Positions 20,331-35,300 are shown, counted from the first letter of the stretch. The stretch is 42,648 nucleotides of DNA from Phoronis australis (GCA_002633005.1 NMRA01001090.1:6751-49398); one strand, 5' to 3'. Made by a program: numbers and translations. The notes: generated by a model from the letters alone, not told the origin.

Positions 20331-21328
20331 CGATTCACTTCGCGGAGAAATTCTGAGGAACATGATCGCACCGGAAAACCTTAATAATACTTTAAAGTAG
20401 CGCAAAACGCAAATCAGATGAAGTCATTGATCTTATTTTCTATGCTACGAATAGTACTGCACTCTTATTGAGAATCGAATGAATTGAGAAATTTATATTA
20501 AACACCTCTTCATAAATTTTACACTTGTATTCCAAAGTTTTTTTTCACTGGGATTCTGTCCATTTAACCGTAAACGGACTTAAATAGACGTTTACGACAC
20601 CAAAATAATTTTTTTACATGTACACTGTACACACGTAAGCTATTTTAAGTAAATTTCAGACCAATATTTGTGAAAATGGCACACAATTGGGTGACCGCAG
20701 TTAACCTGTTTTCGTTTTAAAAACATGGAAATTCTTGAGGCGTAATTAAGCTAACTCCCAAAACGAGGTCATCGCGTTCTCATCTTGTGTTTGAATTTAA
20801 CTGGTTACAATACAGTGCGTGCCTGCAATCCCCCATACTGCCCTGTCGGCCATGCTGCATTGGCAGCCATACTGCCCTGGCGGCCATACTGCATTGGCAG
20901 CCATACTGCCCTGGCGGCCACATTGCCCTAGCAGACACATTGCCCTGGCGGCCATACTGCCCTGGCCACACGGCCCCGGCGGCCATACTGCCTTGGTCAC
21001 TGAAATCGACCCTCCGTTAGATGCAACGTCTGGTGTGAAGCAATAATGACATATCAGTTCTTTTCGAGTCCAGAAGAAGGGGGGCCGATTTTGTAACAAT
21101 GAGTAGCCTAAATCAAAAGTTGGTCTTCGGCAGAAAGCGCGGATTAATTATCCCTTCAACTTCAACTAACAATCTCAAAGAGCACCGAACCCAAGTTAGT
21201 TAATAATCTCAATCGTTTCATGTTCAAAAAGATTCGTGTTTAAGAAGGATTACTTCCGAAACGCACATTTTCAAAATCCACAAAGACTGTTCACTATCTG
21301 TCTTCAATAACTATCCTCATCATTTTCT
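20331..21328. other. Tail-to-tail gap between genes C and D
   Basis: About 1 kb without a gene. It contains the GC-rich minisatellite at 20839-20999. No clear canonical polyadenylation signal was found for either gene. Confidence 0.5.
20839..20999. repeat. GC-rich minisatellite, unit about 18 bp
   Basis: Variants of GCCATACTGCCCTGGCGG are repeated about nine times with alternating CTGCATTGGCA forms, giving spurious open frames on both strands. Confidence 0.8.
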
Positions 21329-21927
21329 TTAACGGGTTATTTGCGCTCTCTTTGCAAAGCTACGAGCCTGCCCAGACCTGTTTGGTATTGTAACAGCGTG
21401 TGTGTTCTTAGTAGCCTCGTTATCAAACGTCCTTCTTTTCATGTGCTTCATTTGTCTTAAAAACTTTTTATGCTGCGCCGCGCAAAATGCCTCATACCCT
21501 TCCTTTGTGCGTCGAGCTAAGATAACCCTCCCCTGTCTGTGGCCATGCCGCTGATGGGGTTTTAAGTGCCTTCTAGTTCTGCTGGAGTTGTTCCGTGTTG
21601 CAGATTCATTCTTGTTCATAAAGTCGTCACTCTCAACTTCTTCACCTTCTCCTTCGTCTTCTCCTTCATATTCTTGTTCCCTTGCGTTCTCATAATTTAT
21701 TTCTTCGTCCTCTATTTCTTCTTCACCGCCTCCATTGCCGTCTTCTTCTTTCTCATCATCTTCTTCCCAACGATCCAACACTTCACCTTCCTCGTCATCT
21801 AATAAGCCTTTGCTTACACGACCGCCTAGTAGGGAAGCTCTTTCCTCACCCGAATATGTGCTTCGAACAGTGCTCGGTCGGTAACGACCATTATATGGCT
21901 TGTCCACTATGGTAAGCCGCCTGACGT
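21329..21927 (-). CDS. Gene D terminal exon: acidic cytoplasmic tail
   Basis: The acceptor CCGTTGTTTCAG at 21928 is the one that keeps phase 1; the more obvious acceptor near 22020 leads to an early stop in that phase. The tail of about 199 residues has the ERASLL dileucine motif (21827-21844), a long Glu/Asp/Gly block, then a basic C-terminal third rich in Arg, Lys and His. It is organised like the gene B tail. Confidence 0.75.
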
Positions 21928-24900
21928 CTGAAACAACGGAATATTCTAGATTAATTGCTTTTGTTTCCGATACTTCTCTGTAATCACTTCTGAAGTCGGT
22001 GTGTATAGTAAATTTAAAACATCTGCAAAACAATGAATTTACTGGTCCATAAATTCACATTTTTGTTTAAAGCATTTCTGAAATGTCAGTGACAACATAA
22101 TATCCGAGGAAAAGGCTGACGTGAGCTAAATTTTAGGCTGTCTCCATTCAGGACCTGATACAGTTGTTCATCAGGACAATATTGGTAAGACACATGTTTA
22201 ATATACAGCAACTGCTTTTTATACTTACCTTCAAAACTGTGAGCTACTGCTTGACTGAAAAATAAAAAGAAACATGCATTAAATGTCTCTTTAACGGTTG
22301 AACAGATAGACTTGTAAGTCTGATTTTTGCTCAGAAGTCAAAAAAGTTTTATTTTTGTTTTTGTTTTTTGTTTGCTCGCACGTTTTTTAACCCAGTGCTG
22401 ATCCAAACCCTGGCCTTTGAAGAAACTGCGTGTGGAAAACAGTTCTACTTCCATGACGTTGTATCCCCTCAAGGAGTTCGTGGCACTTCCAGGGAGAAAG
22501 GTTGAATAGCAGGCTAATTTTAGAACATTAGCGTACTCCATGCCTAGTTACACACTGGATTCTCAGATAATTCAACATGTTGGTGTAATTGTGCATCCCT
22601 ACTGATGTCGGCCATTTTGCTAATATGCGCCAGAAAGGTCGTGAGTATTACCCGCCAAAATGTGGTGAGATATTTCAATGCACCAGCGTTACCTCTCGAC
22701 AGTCGCACGGTGCTATCCATTCCCCGGTCTCGGTTAAGGTACGTAGAGAATTAGGGCTTTGTGGAGGTGTTGTGGCCAACCGGCAGCCGGCTCCCACAAT
22801 AAAGACTGTAAATTCAGATTCCACAAGAACACGCCACTATAGACTCTTGAGTACGGCATCTTACTCAATTACGTTTGCTAATTTTCAATGCAATACTTAA
22901 AACCAATAACTTTTATGTACAAGTGTCTTGTAGAGTGTATATGTAGAATACATCAAACCGTTTAGATCATCTCTAGTGGTTAAGCACTTTGAATGTAAAA
23001 TAAATGAATGCATGAAATACAATTTGATGGCAGTGTACTAAACTGACCTCCTGTTCAACATACAGCACACTAACCACACCATCAAGCCGAGGAAGGACAG
23101 AATGCCGAACGCTATTATAACGTAGATGTAGACCGGATGTTCGAAAATCTGCGACTGGACGGTATCCTCTGTATCTGTGTCGCTCCTGCTGCTGTCTGTT
23201 GAAATCACACAAAACCGATGATCATTTCATAAATTCCGTATTGAGACATAAATCGGACCAGACCAACATTCCGTAGATCAAAGATACTTGCGATGCACTA
23301 ACGGCGTATCACAGCCGGTCTCGCCGACCAATTTTTTTCTGTGGTCGCCATTATGCTAGGCTAAGCAAGTAAGGTCCCAGCATTCTTCCAAAACACTAGC
23401 CTTTGTTTTGCTAGGTTGTGCGCAGTGGCGGATTTAGAGGGGGGTCAAGAGGGGCCATGGCCCCTCTAAAATTCACCAAGATTCCATTTGGCAGTTCGGG
23501 GGTGCAAATGTCTGACTGGCAAAATCCTGGTTAATACTGTGCCCTGTCCCCCCAACTCAAAATCCGGGATCCGCCTCTGGTGCGTGATCTTTTTTGCAAG
23601 ATCCCTGTGTCTACGGAGTGCTACTCAGCACTTAGCTGCACCCAAACTCGCGTTTGAAAGTAAGTTTCCTTTTCAAGACCTAGAAAGTGCGAAAGTAGAA
23701 TCTTAGTCGAACAGTATCCTAATTGTACACAGGACTGGGACTTGTGACTGTACTACAAAATGCCTATACGCGTCGGTGGCTTTGAGAGCTGCGATTACGT
23801 ACACACAATCGACTATCTTTGGATGAATGACCTGGATCAATAGAAGGGATCAACTGACTGTGCCCCAAAAAGAGGGTTAACCGGTTGATTCCCTGCCTAA
23901 ACTCTAACTTTTTTATGGAGACGTACGTCATTGTGCGAGACAACTAGGTAAAAATTCGACTACACATTCTGGATAATGAGAAGTCCACGTTGCATTTTAA
24001 CTGTGTTGACTGATACGAGAGGTGTTGCAGTAGCCAATCGGAGTAGACACTTGATGAAAGCGAGACCTATCGGGATAAAACTAGTGAGCGAACGACTTCC
24101 GCCTCACTTCATGAATGAAGATTCATCAAACCACTATAAAGAGTTGAAACCATGTTTCATTTATTTTCGTGCATAAAGTTGTTTTTTCGTCAGTCAACAG
24201 TAAATGCGAAATGCTTAGTATTGAAAAGTACACGTAGTTTGAGAAACACAGAGGGAATATCTTTCCAAGAGAAACTGCAGGAAATATCCCGTTTTATGTT
24301 TAAACCAAAGCTTGTTATTGTCAGACATAACCAGACCATGAACACGTCGTCCACACTGGTGGTACCACACCTAGTGCCAGATTTGCCACTGAAGTAGGTT
24401 ACAAACTGAAGGATCAAATGTCCCACTGAACACCCGCTGGTTTCACCAACACTAGACAGGCACTGTATCAAAAACTCACCCTTCATCTCGCAGTGTTGTC
24501 CTTCGTAGCCCTGTTGACACTTGCATAAGTAACCCTGGTCCGTGTTGATGCATGTCCCGTTATTCCTACATGGCAGTCGATCGCACCTGGCTAGAGCTGA
24601 AAACAATTTCATTTTGCTTTCATCATATGATATACCATCGTTGGGTGGATTTAACTAATTCCCATCTACATTCGCTAGTGATTTTCACCCATCATAACTT
24701 ACTGATGGACACGCCTTCTTTCTTCCGTACAACTCTAAGTCAGTACAGTGCACATGATTGCTCAGCAGTATTCCTGGGTTGTATCAAAATTCCATTCCCA
24801 AGATGCTACTACCCAAGGGCCCGTTCCATGAAAACTAACTTAGCTAAGACAAATCTTAAATTCCAGTCAATTTTAAAATAAAAATTAAATTTGTCTCTGG

Positions 24901-26266
24901 TCCGATTCAAGAAAGAAATCTTAAGTTTGACTTAAGTTTTTGACTGACTTTTTGCCTCAATTTTGACTTCCTTATCGAACGTGGCAATTTCCAAGTTTGG
25001 AAGTGGAGGCAAATCCTAGAATTGCGTCGAAAATGAACTTAAGTCAATTTCTTATAATGGGTCTCTAGCCTGTATTTCACTTCTTAACTCTAGTGTCAAG
25101 GATACGAGTTCGAGTTTCAACCCAAAATTTCGAGTTTTTACCTGTAATTAAGTTTTTGCTCGAGTTTGCTGTCCGAAACTAGGGGTCATGAAGTACTAAC
25201 TTGGGCTGGAAACTCAGGTTCCATTTCAATTCTGAATAAATTTTGTCTTGACAAGTGTTACTCCACACACTTTGTCGAAGTCGCGAAGAAGCTGTTTTGC
25301 AAATCCGTCATATGACAACTAGTAAGCAGCTAGTGGTCAGTTGCAATAATGTCACTGTAAATTGTGCGTTACGTTCGGCAAAAATTATTGCGACAAACGT
25401 TCCACCGAGCTGCCAAATTATAGTGACAAGGAGTTCGTCCAAAATTGTCATGGTCCGACAGGGTTCAGTTTATTTCGAAAACTACTACTACATATTTTTT
25501 AATTGAGAAAAAGTCGTGGACGGCTTACCTTGCTATACGTGCTTTGATTGGTCTTCGTAGTTTTGACCTATTCCCTTAAATGTGTTATCGTAACATTATT
25601 TCTAAAATCCTCAACACTATTTTAATAAGACTTTAATTACCGCGTTCGCAGTGTTTTCCCGTGGAACCATCGGGACATAGACATGTCGCCTCTGTCGCAT
25701 TCATGGTACACGAACCGCCGTTTTCACAAACGTTGGTTGTACAGTCTTTAGTAGTATCTGAAAACGAGTCCATGCTTGAGATTCAAAACTGTTTCGAAGT
25801 GAAGAGTGCATTGGTTCAGGTCGTGCAGGTTTTTCTACCTATCACCAGCCTTAAAACTCCCGATCAAAATGAACATTTAAAGCAAGTCATGGGTACACGT
25901 ATGCGGTGGCCGAAAGATTGCCATCCCTCTGGTGATGTTGTTGAAAGCATCTTGAAGCAAAAGATAAACTATGGGCTTTTGGTGTTGAGATTTATTGAAA
26001 ACTGAAAAAAAAATTTCCAATGCTAGAATCTTTTGCGTCATAATCGTGAGTTCTAACATCGAGTCGGACTCGATGGGAATCATTTGGTGAGAGACTCGAA
26101 AGGAAACATTTACTGGCGAGAGACTCGTTGCCAGGAAATATTTGGTGACTAAAGACTCGGCGGGAAACATTTACCTTTCCATTTTGCAAGAGGCTGCAGA
26201 GAATACTCAAATCACCCGTTATTTGAATGTTGTTGTTGTTGTTGTTGTTGTTGTTGCTGCTGCTGC

Positions 26267-26335
<69 letters not shown>

Positions 26336-29300
26336 GTATTAATCAGTTAATATCGAACATGTTTCTAACAACTCTTACGTATCTTATAAGCCGTGCGATA
26401 TTAATTTTTGTAGCCTTAGGTATGCGCTAGGGCTGTGTTCTTACCACAAACCGACATCAGCGCAGAGTGAACCTGTAGACGTGCTGCTCTTGACCTTGGA
26501 ACCAAGCAATTATATTGAGGTGACCACTTAGTACCCTAGTTGTGAGGGTCAGCCTTCGATATTAGAATACTTGGCGATATCTAGTCTATGTTAGGAATTA
26601 ATCCTGAAGGGCATTGAGAAATTAAATTGTATCGAGTGCCAAAATTAATGGTGAAGAAAATACTACTGGTTGCGGAAGTTAAGTCATGACCTAAAGGCTG
26701 CCCGGAGTGGAATTATGCGTCCGTACTTCTGCAAGACACTCCGTCACCGACATAGCCCTGGGCACACTCGCACTCGTAAGATCCCGCCGTGTTTGTGCAC
26801 ACCGCGTGCTCGTGGCACGGTTTCAAAGCGCATTCGTCAATGTCGTTTTCGCAGTGTTTGCCGTCGTAGCCGGGCGGACACTCGCATTCTCCTGTTGACG
26901 CCAGACAGCGACCGTTATGTTGGCAGCCAACACGTGTACAGTCTGCAACATTTTTGAGCACTTTTAGATGACGAATTAACGAAAAACGTATTTAAACGAT
27001 GCAAAAGGATATAGGGAAGAGTATTTCTTGTTGTATATTAAATGCTAAAATAATTGTTCCCCACTCAACATAGTTGGTTCGAAAAGCATCCTTCCCATAT
27101 CATTCGATCTAAAATCATGACATCCAAATGCATTGGCAACGATTTAAAACATGTTTTTGACAATTTAGAGAAATGTTATTCTATGGATGTGAGTGTACAA
27201 CAAGTATTTTGAGTAAAATCGTGCCTTAGTACAATATAGGTACTAACATGCCAAAGTTGAATTGAGCATTATGTTCGCCTCTCTTGTCTCGTTGATCAAT
27301 TTACTCAGCACAAGCTTGCCTTGTTGGCCTCGCAGGTTTTCCAATGTCTCGAGCTCGCTTGCAATCACAGCCAGTGCATCTTAGTTAAGAATGTGAAAGG
27401 TAGAGGGCGTTATTTTAAACTAGAACAAGGCAAGTCAGTTTTGCAATTCTTCCTGGCCGGATGCAGCTCAACGTGTGCGCATTACTAACACGTAAAAGAT
27501 GTGATTAAGTGAGCTAAGTTGTTGTGAAGCTAAACACAGTAAACTTTGTGAGACATTGCTAGATAGCCACAGTGTTGTACTGGAGACATCCACATGAGTT
27601 TTTCTCTGAAAGAATGCTCAAATTGGAGCTCCATTTCATAGAACTTTGGCTGTGAAAACATACCTTCGTTTTTGAAGAAGCCTAGGCAAACAGAATTCCA
27701 GAAAGCTAAACGTTGAATACTGTTTTGATGAATTATTAAGCAGACAAAGGTCCTTTAAAGTATTGTACTTGCGTTGTTTCTGGTTATGAAGACAATACAT
27801 GCTTTTGGTCAAAGTAAAATCAAGCACACACAATGCATAGATCTATCTGCACGGCTTCCCTGAATGTCCTCATTGTTAAATTCTACCGGCGTATTTCATA
27901 AGCTCACTAAGTCTCTCTACAGACGACTGCTCTCATTTAGAAACGCACGTTGTTCTTTAATCCACACGTACCCACTGTCACAAACGAAACTTTGGAGGCG
28001 CATCACGATAGTGTTGTCGTATTCGTGTGAACAGACAACTTATGTAACGTATTAGAGTGCTCGTGTCAGAACGTTTTGAAAACCAAATAAAAAAACAATC
28101 GTGTAAAAGGAGAACGTTTGAACGAGATGGGAATGGCCGAAGAACGTTTTCAAAACCAAAGAATTCGCGTATTCAAATGAAACCTGAGTCACTTGGCCAT
28201 TGCAACGAACACAACGTGGCTCCAATTGATGAAATCCACAAATGAACCAATCAAAACTGAATACATGACAGCGATTTGCAGGCGATAAAATTGTTGGAAA
28301 CTGCATCACACAGATAAGAGAGCTCTTTCTAATACCACCAGCAGGAGCTTACCCATTTTGTAGACAACTTTTGTAAACGTGGTGCTTTCCAATGATTCTT
28401 TAAATGGTCCACCAGATACTACGCAATGATACGTGTAATTTCCCGCCTTTTCTTCGTTTCTTAACAAAGTCAGTTTCCGCTTCACTTCGTACACACAGTT
28501 TATGCTACGGAAATGGGATTTCATTGCGTGCACATGCACAAAATCTGAACCGGTTGTTATCTTCCCTGTTGCATCCGTCGAATCATCCTTCCATACCCAC
28601 ATGAGGTCCGGTTTGGGCTCAATCTTTTTGACTTTACATGTCAGCAGTGCCTTTTCCTCCCTGGAACTGTCGACGATAGGTGGCGTAATCAAAATATCAC
28701 TGGGGTTGCACGGAGCTGAAACAGGGCAAGTATTACTTCTGTAAACGGGAGCGAAGATCGCAGTTGGCCATGAAATCGTTTAATAGTCACGTGACTTGAA
28801 ACTAGATTAAAATTTGAGATTCATGTAAGTCTGCTGATATTCATAATGCTCAGATTGTGCGTGTCTTAGTAATCAAACTTTGCCGTTTACCATGACGAAC
28901 CGTAACTTTGAAGCTATAAAGGTTTTTAAAAACATTTTGAATTTCATTTAGGCGCATTTAGACTTACTGTCAACTATTACTTTGGTGACAGCTTTTTTTG
29001 ACATTCCATTGCTTTTAAACGTGCACTTGTACCAGGCTTGGTCGCACGAGTTGAAGTTCTTTAACGACAAAGTTACCGATGTCCCATACGTAGTTTTTGT
29101 TGTCTCCATTGATAATTTAAGACCGGGCCTCGATTTCTTGAAGGCGTCTGGCACGTGACCAATGTTGGTTTTGAGGTTGTGCTCGTAGATTACTTCCATG
29201 CGAGAGCCACGTGACGCACCACGCCTCCACGCTACTTTCATACTTGTATAATTTAGACTTCGTAGTTTACACGTAAGCTGGATGCTGTCGTCCTCGCCTA

Positions 29301-32300
29301 CGTGTATCGGCTCTTTCATTGGCTCAATGCTGACTGAGAACCCTGTTAATTTTATCGCACATCTAAGAAATTCAATGTGAATGTAAATTTGCCGAAGAAC
29401 GAACAACAATCATCATTGTTTATGAAACCATTTGCTACCATCACAATGTACTTCAAATGTTTTTATTTCCTGTAGTAACCAGGCCTTTTGAACGAGAGTG
29501 TAAAACTGGTCTATTTCCCAAAATGCCTTTTGCCCCCAAAATAAAGTTTTTCAGTAAGAAAAACCACGACGACTGTATATTCGCTAACTGCAGAATTTCC
29601 GTTCATGTCCTCCTTTCGCCGCATGTCGGTTTCATTGGTCCTATTTCGCTAAATAGTCCCAACGTGTGTTACGTTTAATCTTAACAGAGATTCACTTGAG
29701 TCTCAGTTGCTTTAACATTGGTGTTCGAGTTAGACAGTTATTCAAATATGGGCAGATACCGTACGTGGGTGACATCTGGTCATTTCAATCGACAGAGAGC
29801 AATGCTATCGAGGGCCGAATTGTTCTCCAACCACTGATGGTTCTTTCCTCTGCTTTTATTGTGTCATTTTAGGTGGTGATAGGTCAGATTACGAATAGCG
29901 ACATCCAACGTCCGGACGGCATGGAAAGTGGAAGTTTGTGGCTAGCCGGACAGCATTACATCACACCGGAAGTTGCCAGTCAGGAGAAAGAAACGTCTGT
30001 GGTCACGTTATGATTATAGGTGAAGAATATTCGTGCAGCGCCACCTCACATTCCTCTTAGTGTTAAAAACTGGAAATGTCTGAGTGGTCTTGAAAAACCC
30101 GAGTGCTTGCGGTATGGGCACAAAAAAACATACCTTGCGGTATGGTAATAAACAACATACCTTGAATAGTACGGTATACGGTTCGTTGATTGTCCCAGAC
30201 ATGTTTTCAGAGAAATCCCGTAATTTAATTGATTAGTTAGAAATCTTTAGCATGACGTCATTTTGACGTCATTAGGACGTATTGGACCAATGTGACGGCA
30301 TGTCTGTTCTTATTTCAGGGTCCAAATTGCGTCATCTACTGCCTAGACACGTCATCACCAAACTGAGTTCTCTAACAACCTAGCTTGCCCTAGAATATTC
30401 ATCGATGGGAAATGGTGACGACAATTTTAGGACACCAGCAGGTAAACAACAGTAGAACATATCCTCACAATAAATGCGAACGCAAAAACAAAGTGGCGGG
30501 AAATTCTAAACCCCCTCAACGTCACTTCCAGAATAGGGCATGACTAATAAATTAAGTTACGGGAAGCCATACTTATCAGAAAAATATGTCTCGGATAATC
30601 AAAGCTATGAAAAAAGATTGCTTTCTCCATTAACGTGTGTGTCGTGACTTACTTGATTGTTGAATCGCTTTGACTGTGCTTGATGTCCCGTGGCTGAGGC
30701 ACCTTTTAAAGACGCCTGGGGCGTGACTAAATTTTATTATACAAAGTGGTTCTCTGCCACTCAAAGCGAAGTAAACTGTTCAAATTGTTCTCCGACCACT
30801 GATGGTTCTATCCTTTACTTTTATTTTCTCATTTTAGGTGGTGATAGGTCAGATTACGAATAGCGACATCTAACATCCGGACGGCATGGAAAGTGGAAGT
30901 CTGTGGCTAGCCGGACAGCATTACATCACACCGGAAGTTATAGTAATAGAGTGTTAGCCAGTCAGAGGAAAGAAACGTCAGTGGTCACGTTATGATTATA
31001 CCTGAAGATTATGCGTGCAACGCCACCTCACATTCTTCTTAGTGTTAAAAACTGGAAATGTCTGTGTGGTCTTGAACAACCCGAATGCTTGCGGTAAGGG
31101 CACAAAAAACATACCTTGCGGTATGGTAATAAACAACTTACCTTGAATAGTACGTGGCTTTTGAGTGGTTGTTGTCTTTACAGTCTTAGCTATGGTAGGT
31201 AATTTTGATTGGCTCCGGATTTGTGGTCTTGTTGTTTTCTTTTGTCCTGGATAATACACCAAATACTGTGAATGATGGGTTCTGTGAGGTCAGGAACCCC
31301 TACATTTCTTCACTCAAATTAAAGTAATCTACGCACGCATGCAAACACAAAACACATGTACATATACATACCTGCGTGCATGCATGCACGAAATAAAGGT
31401 TTCTTCACTTTTAAGCGAAATGCTTACAATTGACCTCGCAACTGTACCAAGACTGAACACTTGAGCGATACAAACAATGTTATCTCGCTGCGTTTTAGCC
31501 AGTCTNCTGTCCACAGATAGTGTCCACAACCGCCACTGCTTCCATTCGTCCGGTCATCTCACTTAACCTTATACCCAGAAGGATCTGTGATCCCCCAGAG
31601 CAGCACTGCCCAGAAGGAGTGGAGATTCCCCACAGCAAGTCAGGTCATGTTACCATAACTTCTGACCCCTGTCCACATATAGTGTCCACAACCACCACTG
31701 CTTGCATTCGTCCGGTCATCTCACTTAACCTTATACCCAGAAGGATCAGTGATTCCCCCAGAGCAGCTCTACCCAGAAGGAGTGGAGATTCCCCACAGCA
31801 AGTCAGGTCATGTTACCATAACTTTTGACCCAACACGGTAGTGTCTAGTGCTTCCCCAGAACAAGTGTATGCAGTAGAAGTTGCTTCCACACATTGTGTA
31901 AAGAAGTCTTTATATGAGACAAACGCCTGTAGCCGAGAAGGTCACATTCATCTGTTCTTCATGCTTAGTATTTTACATTCCTCTATCCTTCGTGCTTGGT
32001 GTTTGATCCAAGTTGGTGTCCACACACTATCACCGTGACTGCTTCCACTTGTCTGGTCATCTCACTTAACCTTCTTCCCAGAAGAATCAGTGATTCCCCC
32101 AGAGAAAGTCTAGTCATGTCAGTTTCACTTCTGTCCCGATACGGTGAGGTCCAGTGATTCTCCAAAACAAGTGTCCACATGGGGTATTATTTCCTCTTCA
32201 ATGAGACAGGGGTCAGGTCCAAAGCCAGGTAAGCTACATTCCTCTGTTCTTGATGCTTAAGATGTGGGCAAAATCAATACGCACAGAGAGAGTCCACAGC

Positions 32301-35300
32301 CACAATTGATTACGCTTGTCTGGGCATTTGAATTTTTGTCTACCCCGCAAAGTAGAGTGATTCGTCACGAGAACAAGTGTCCGCAACACAAGATGGTTTC
32401 TCTCACCGCATTAAATGGGAGAGGCACTATTTTACTCAAGAGTTCGAACGTCAAGTGTTTGAAGTTCTTAAAGTACGAATCTGATCCCGTATAGTTCAGA
32501 TTGGGCTCCTACCCAGCCAGTGTGTTGCCATCTGGAGGCACTGTACGAATCTTGTTGAGAAAAAACCATGGACTGACGGACAAGGCCGGTCAGCGATGAC
32601 AGCTGAAAGCAATCACTAGGCAAAGCTAGGCACAACAATATTACTACTGCTCACCACACTAGACGCTTTACCACAACTTGTGGTCAAATCTCCAACACAA
32701 TCAGTGTTCTCTTATATCGGGGCATAATTCCATCGACCAATGGTTATGTCTAGGAAGATACACTGCAAAAGGGGTCAAATGTTCATAGTTTTTAATGGAT
32801 GTGCCTCACTCAGGACTTAGCTCATGTCACCTTCATGCATTTTTACCATCAGTATATACCTGGACGTTGTTGTTTATTTTGGTCCTAAGCTATGGATTGT
32901 CCATCTGTTCTGTCTACAATAACTTAATAAGAATTTTGAATTTTGAAAATTTTGTTCTTTCTGTGCTTTCCTGACACGTAAATTAAAGGCGAAAGCAACA
33001 TTCTTTCATGTCATTTTAGTAAAAATACGGTTCGTTGATTGTCCCAGCCATGTTTTCAGAGAATTAAGGGTTCCCGTAATTTAATTGATTAGTTAGAAAT
33101 GTTCAGCATTACGTAATTTTGACGTCATTAGGACGTATTGGACCAATGTGACGGCATGTCTCTTCTTATTTCAGGGTCCAAATTGCGTCATCTACTGCCC
33201 AGACACGTCATCACCAAACTGAGTTCTCTGACAACCTAGCTTGCCGCAGAATTTTCATCGATGGGAAATGGTGACGATAATTTTAGGACACCAGCACGAA
33301 AACAACAGTAGAACATATCCTCACAGTAAACGCGAACGCAGAAACAAAGTGGCGGGAAATTCTAAACCCCCTCAACGTCACTTCCATAATAAGGTATGAC
33401 TAATTAATTAAGTTACGGGAAGCCGATACTTATCAGAAAAATATGTCTGGGATAGTCAAAAACATGAAAAAAGATTGCTTTCTCCTTTAACGTGTGTGTC
33501 GTGAATTACTTGATTGTTGAATCGCTTTGACTATGCTTGCCGTCCTCATCGCACGATTCTTGTATAAATGACGATATACTGTATGACGTCACGTGGCTGA
33601 AGCACCATTTAAAGACGCCTGGGGCGTGACTAAATTTCATTATTCAAAGTGGTTCTCTGCCACTCAAAGCGAAGTAAACTGTTCAAATTGTTCACCGACC
33701 ACTGATGGTTCTTTCCTTTGCTTTTATTTTCTCATTTTAGGTGGTGATAGGTCAGATTACGTATAGCGACATCTAAAGTCCGGACGGCATGGAAAGTGGA
33801 AGTCTGTGGCTAGCCGTACAGCATTACATCACACCGGAAGTTATAGTAATAGAGTGTTAGCCAGTCAGAGGAAAGACACGTCAGTGGTTACGTTATGATT
33901 ATACGTGAAGATTATTCGTGCAACGCCACCTCACATTCCTCTTAGTGTTAAAAACTGGAAATGTCTGTGTGGTCTTGAACAACCCGAATGCTTGCGGTAT
34001 GGGTACAAAAAACATACCTTGCGGTATGGGTACAAACAACATACCTTGAATATGACGTGGCTTTTGTGTGGTTGTTGTCTTTTCAGTCGTAGCTATGGTA
34101 GGTAATTTTGATTGGCTCCGGATTTGTGGTCTTGTTGTTTTCTTTTGTCCTGGATAATACACCAAATACTGTGAATGATGGGTTCTGTGAGGTCAGGAAC
34201 CCCTACATTCCTTCACACAAATTAAAGTAATCTACGCACGCATGCAAACACAAAACACATGTACATATACATACATACATGCATGCACGAAAAAGTTTCT
34301 TCATGTTTAAGCGAAACGCTTACAATTGACATCGCAACTGTACCAAGACTGAACACTTGAGCGATACAAACAATGTTATTTCGCTGCGTTTTAGCCAGTC
34401 TGGGAAACAAGTGTCAGTGGTTTGGTAATGAATATAGATGAAGAGCATACATCCAAGGTGTTACATGTTAGAATGTGTTGGACAAGTCAGAGTGCATAGT
34501 ACAGTTGGTAGTTGTCTTTGCAGCCGATGCTACTGTAAACAATTTTAAACACTGCTCAAAAGTGTACGTCAAAGTCTTTTGTTACCTAGGTTAATTAAGT
34601 GAGATTGGTTGGTAGTAAACTTTTGTCTCTTTAAAACCTGTAGACTGATAGAGTTTAAACACTTCATCGTCTGGATCGCCGTTCACTAAACCTGTGTAGT
34701 CCTACAAAGAAATTGTGGCCTGTGACACTTCGCTGGGACGATGTTTTTTTACACCAACTATATCCCTTCTCCAATAACATTCAGCTTGTCGTAGAAAATT
34801 ACAGACAGTCGGTACCTGAATAGCACCAGACGTCCGTAGCCAATTAGGCCGCATTCATCTCCTACGGATGCTAGGTAATTGAACCAAGTTACTGTCCACA
34901 TGTAGTGTCCACAACCACCACTGCTTCGATTCGTCCGGTCATCTCACTTACCCAGAAGGAGTGGAGATTCCCCACAGCAAGTCAGGTCATGTCACCATAC
35001 CTTCTGTCCCCGTCACTTCCAGAATAGGGCATGACTAATTAATTAAATTTCGGGAAGCCATACTTATCAGAAAAATATGTCTGGGATAATGAAAGACATG
35101 AAAAAAGATTGCTTTCTCCTTTAACGTGTGTGTCCGATCGTGACGTACTTGATTGTTGAATCGCTTAGACTGTGCTTGCCGTCCTCATCGCACGATTCTT
35201 GTACAAATGACGATACACTGTATGACGTCACGTGGCTAAGGCACCTTTTAAAGACGCCTGGGGCGTGACTAAATTCCATTATTCAAAGTGGTTCTCTGCC

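Noticed and set aside
20780-21099. Repetitive open frames on both strands
   Set aside because: Created by the 18-bp minisatellite.
21566-21915. Phe/Leu-rich open frames on the plus strand
   Set aside because: Antisense shadow of the Glu/Asp-rich tail exon of gene D.
22020-22033. Acceptor TTTTGCAG as the start of the gene D tail exon
   Set aside because: In the phase required by the micro-exon it reaches a stop after about 23 codons; the acceptor at 21928 keeps the frame and aligns with tails B and C.
26142-26430. Poly-Val and poly-Leu open frames
   Set aside because: Product of the (GTT)n microsatellite.
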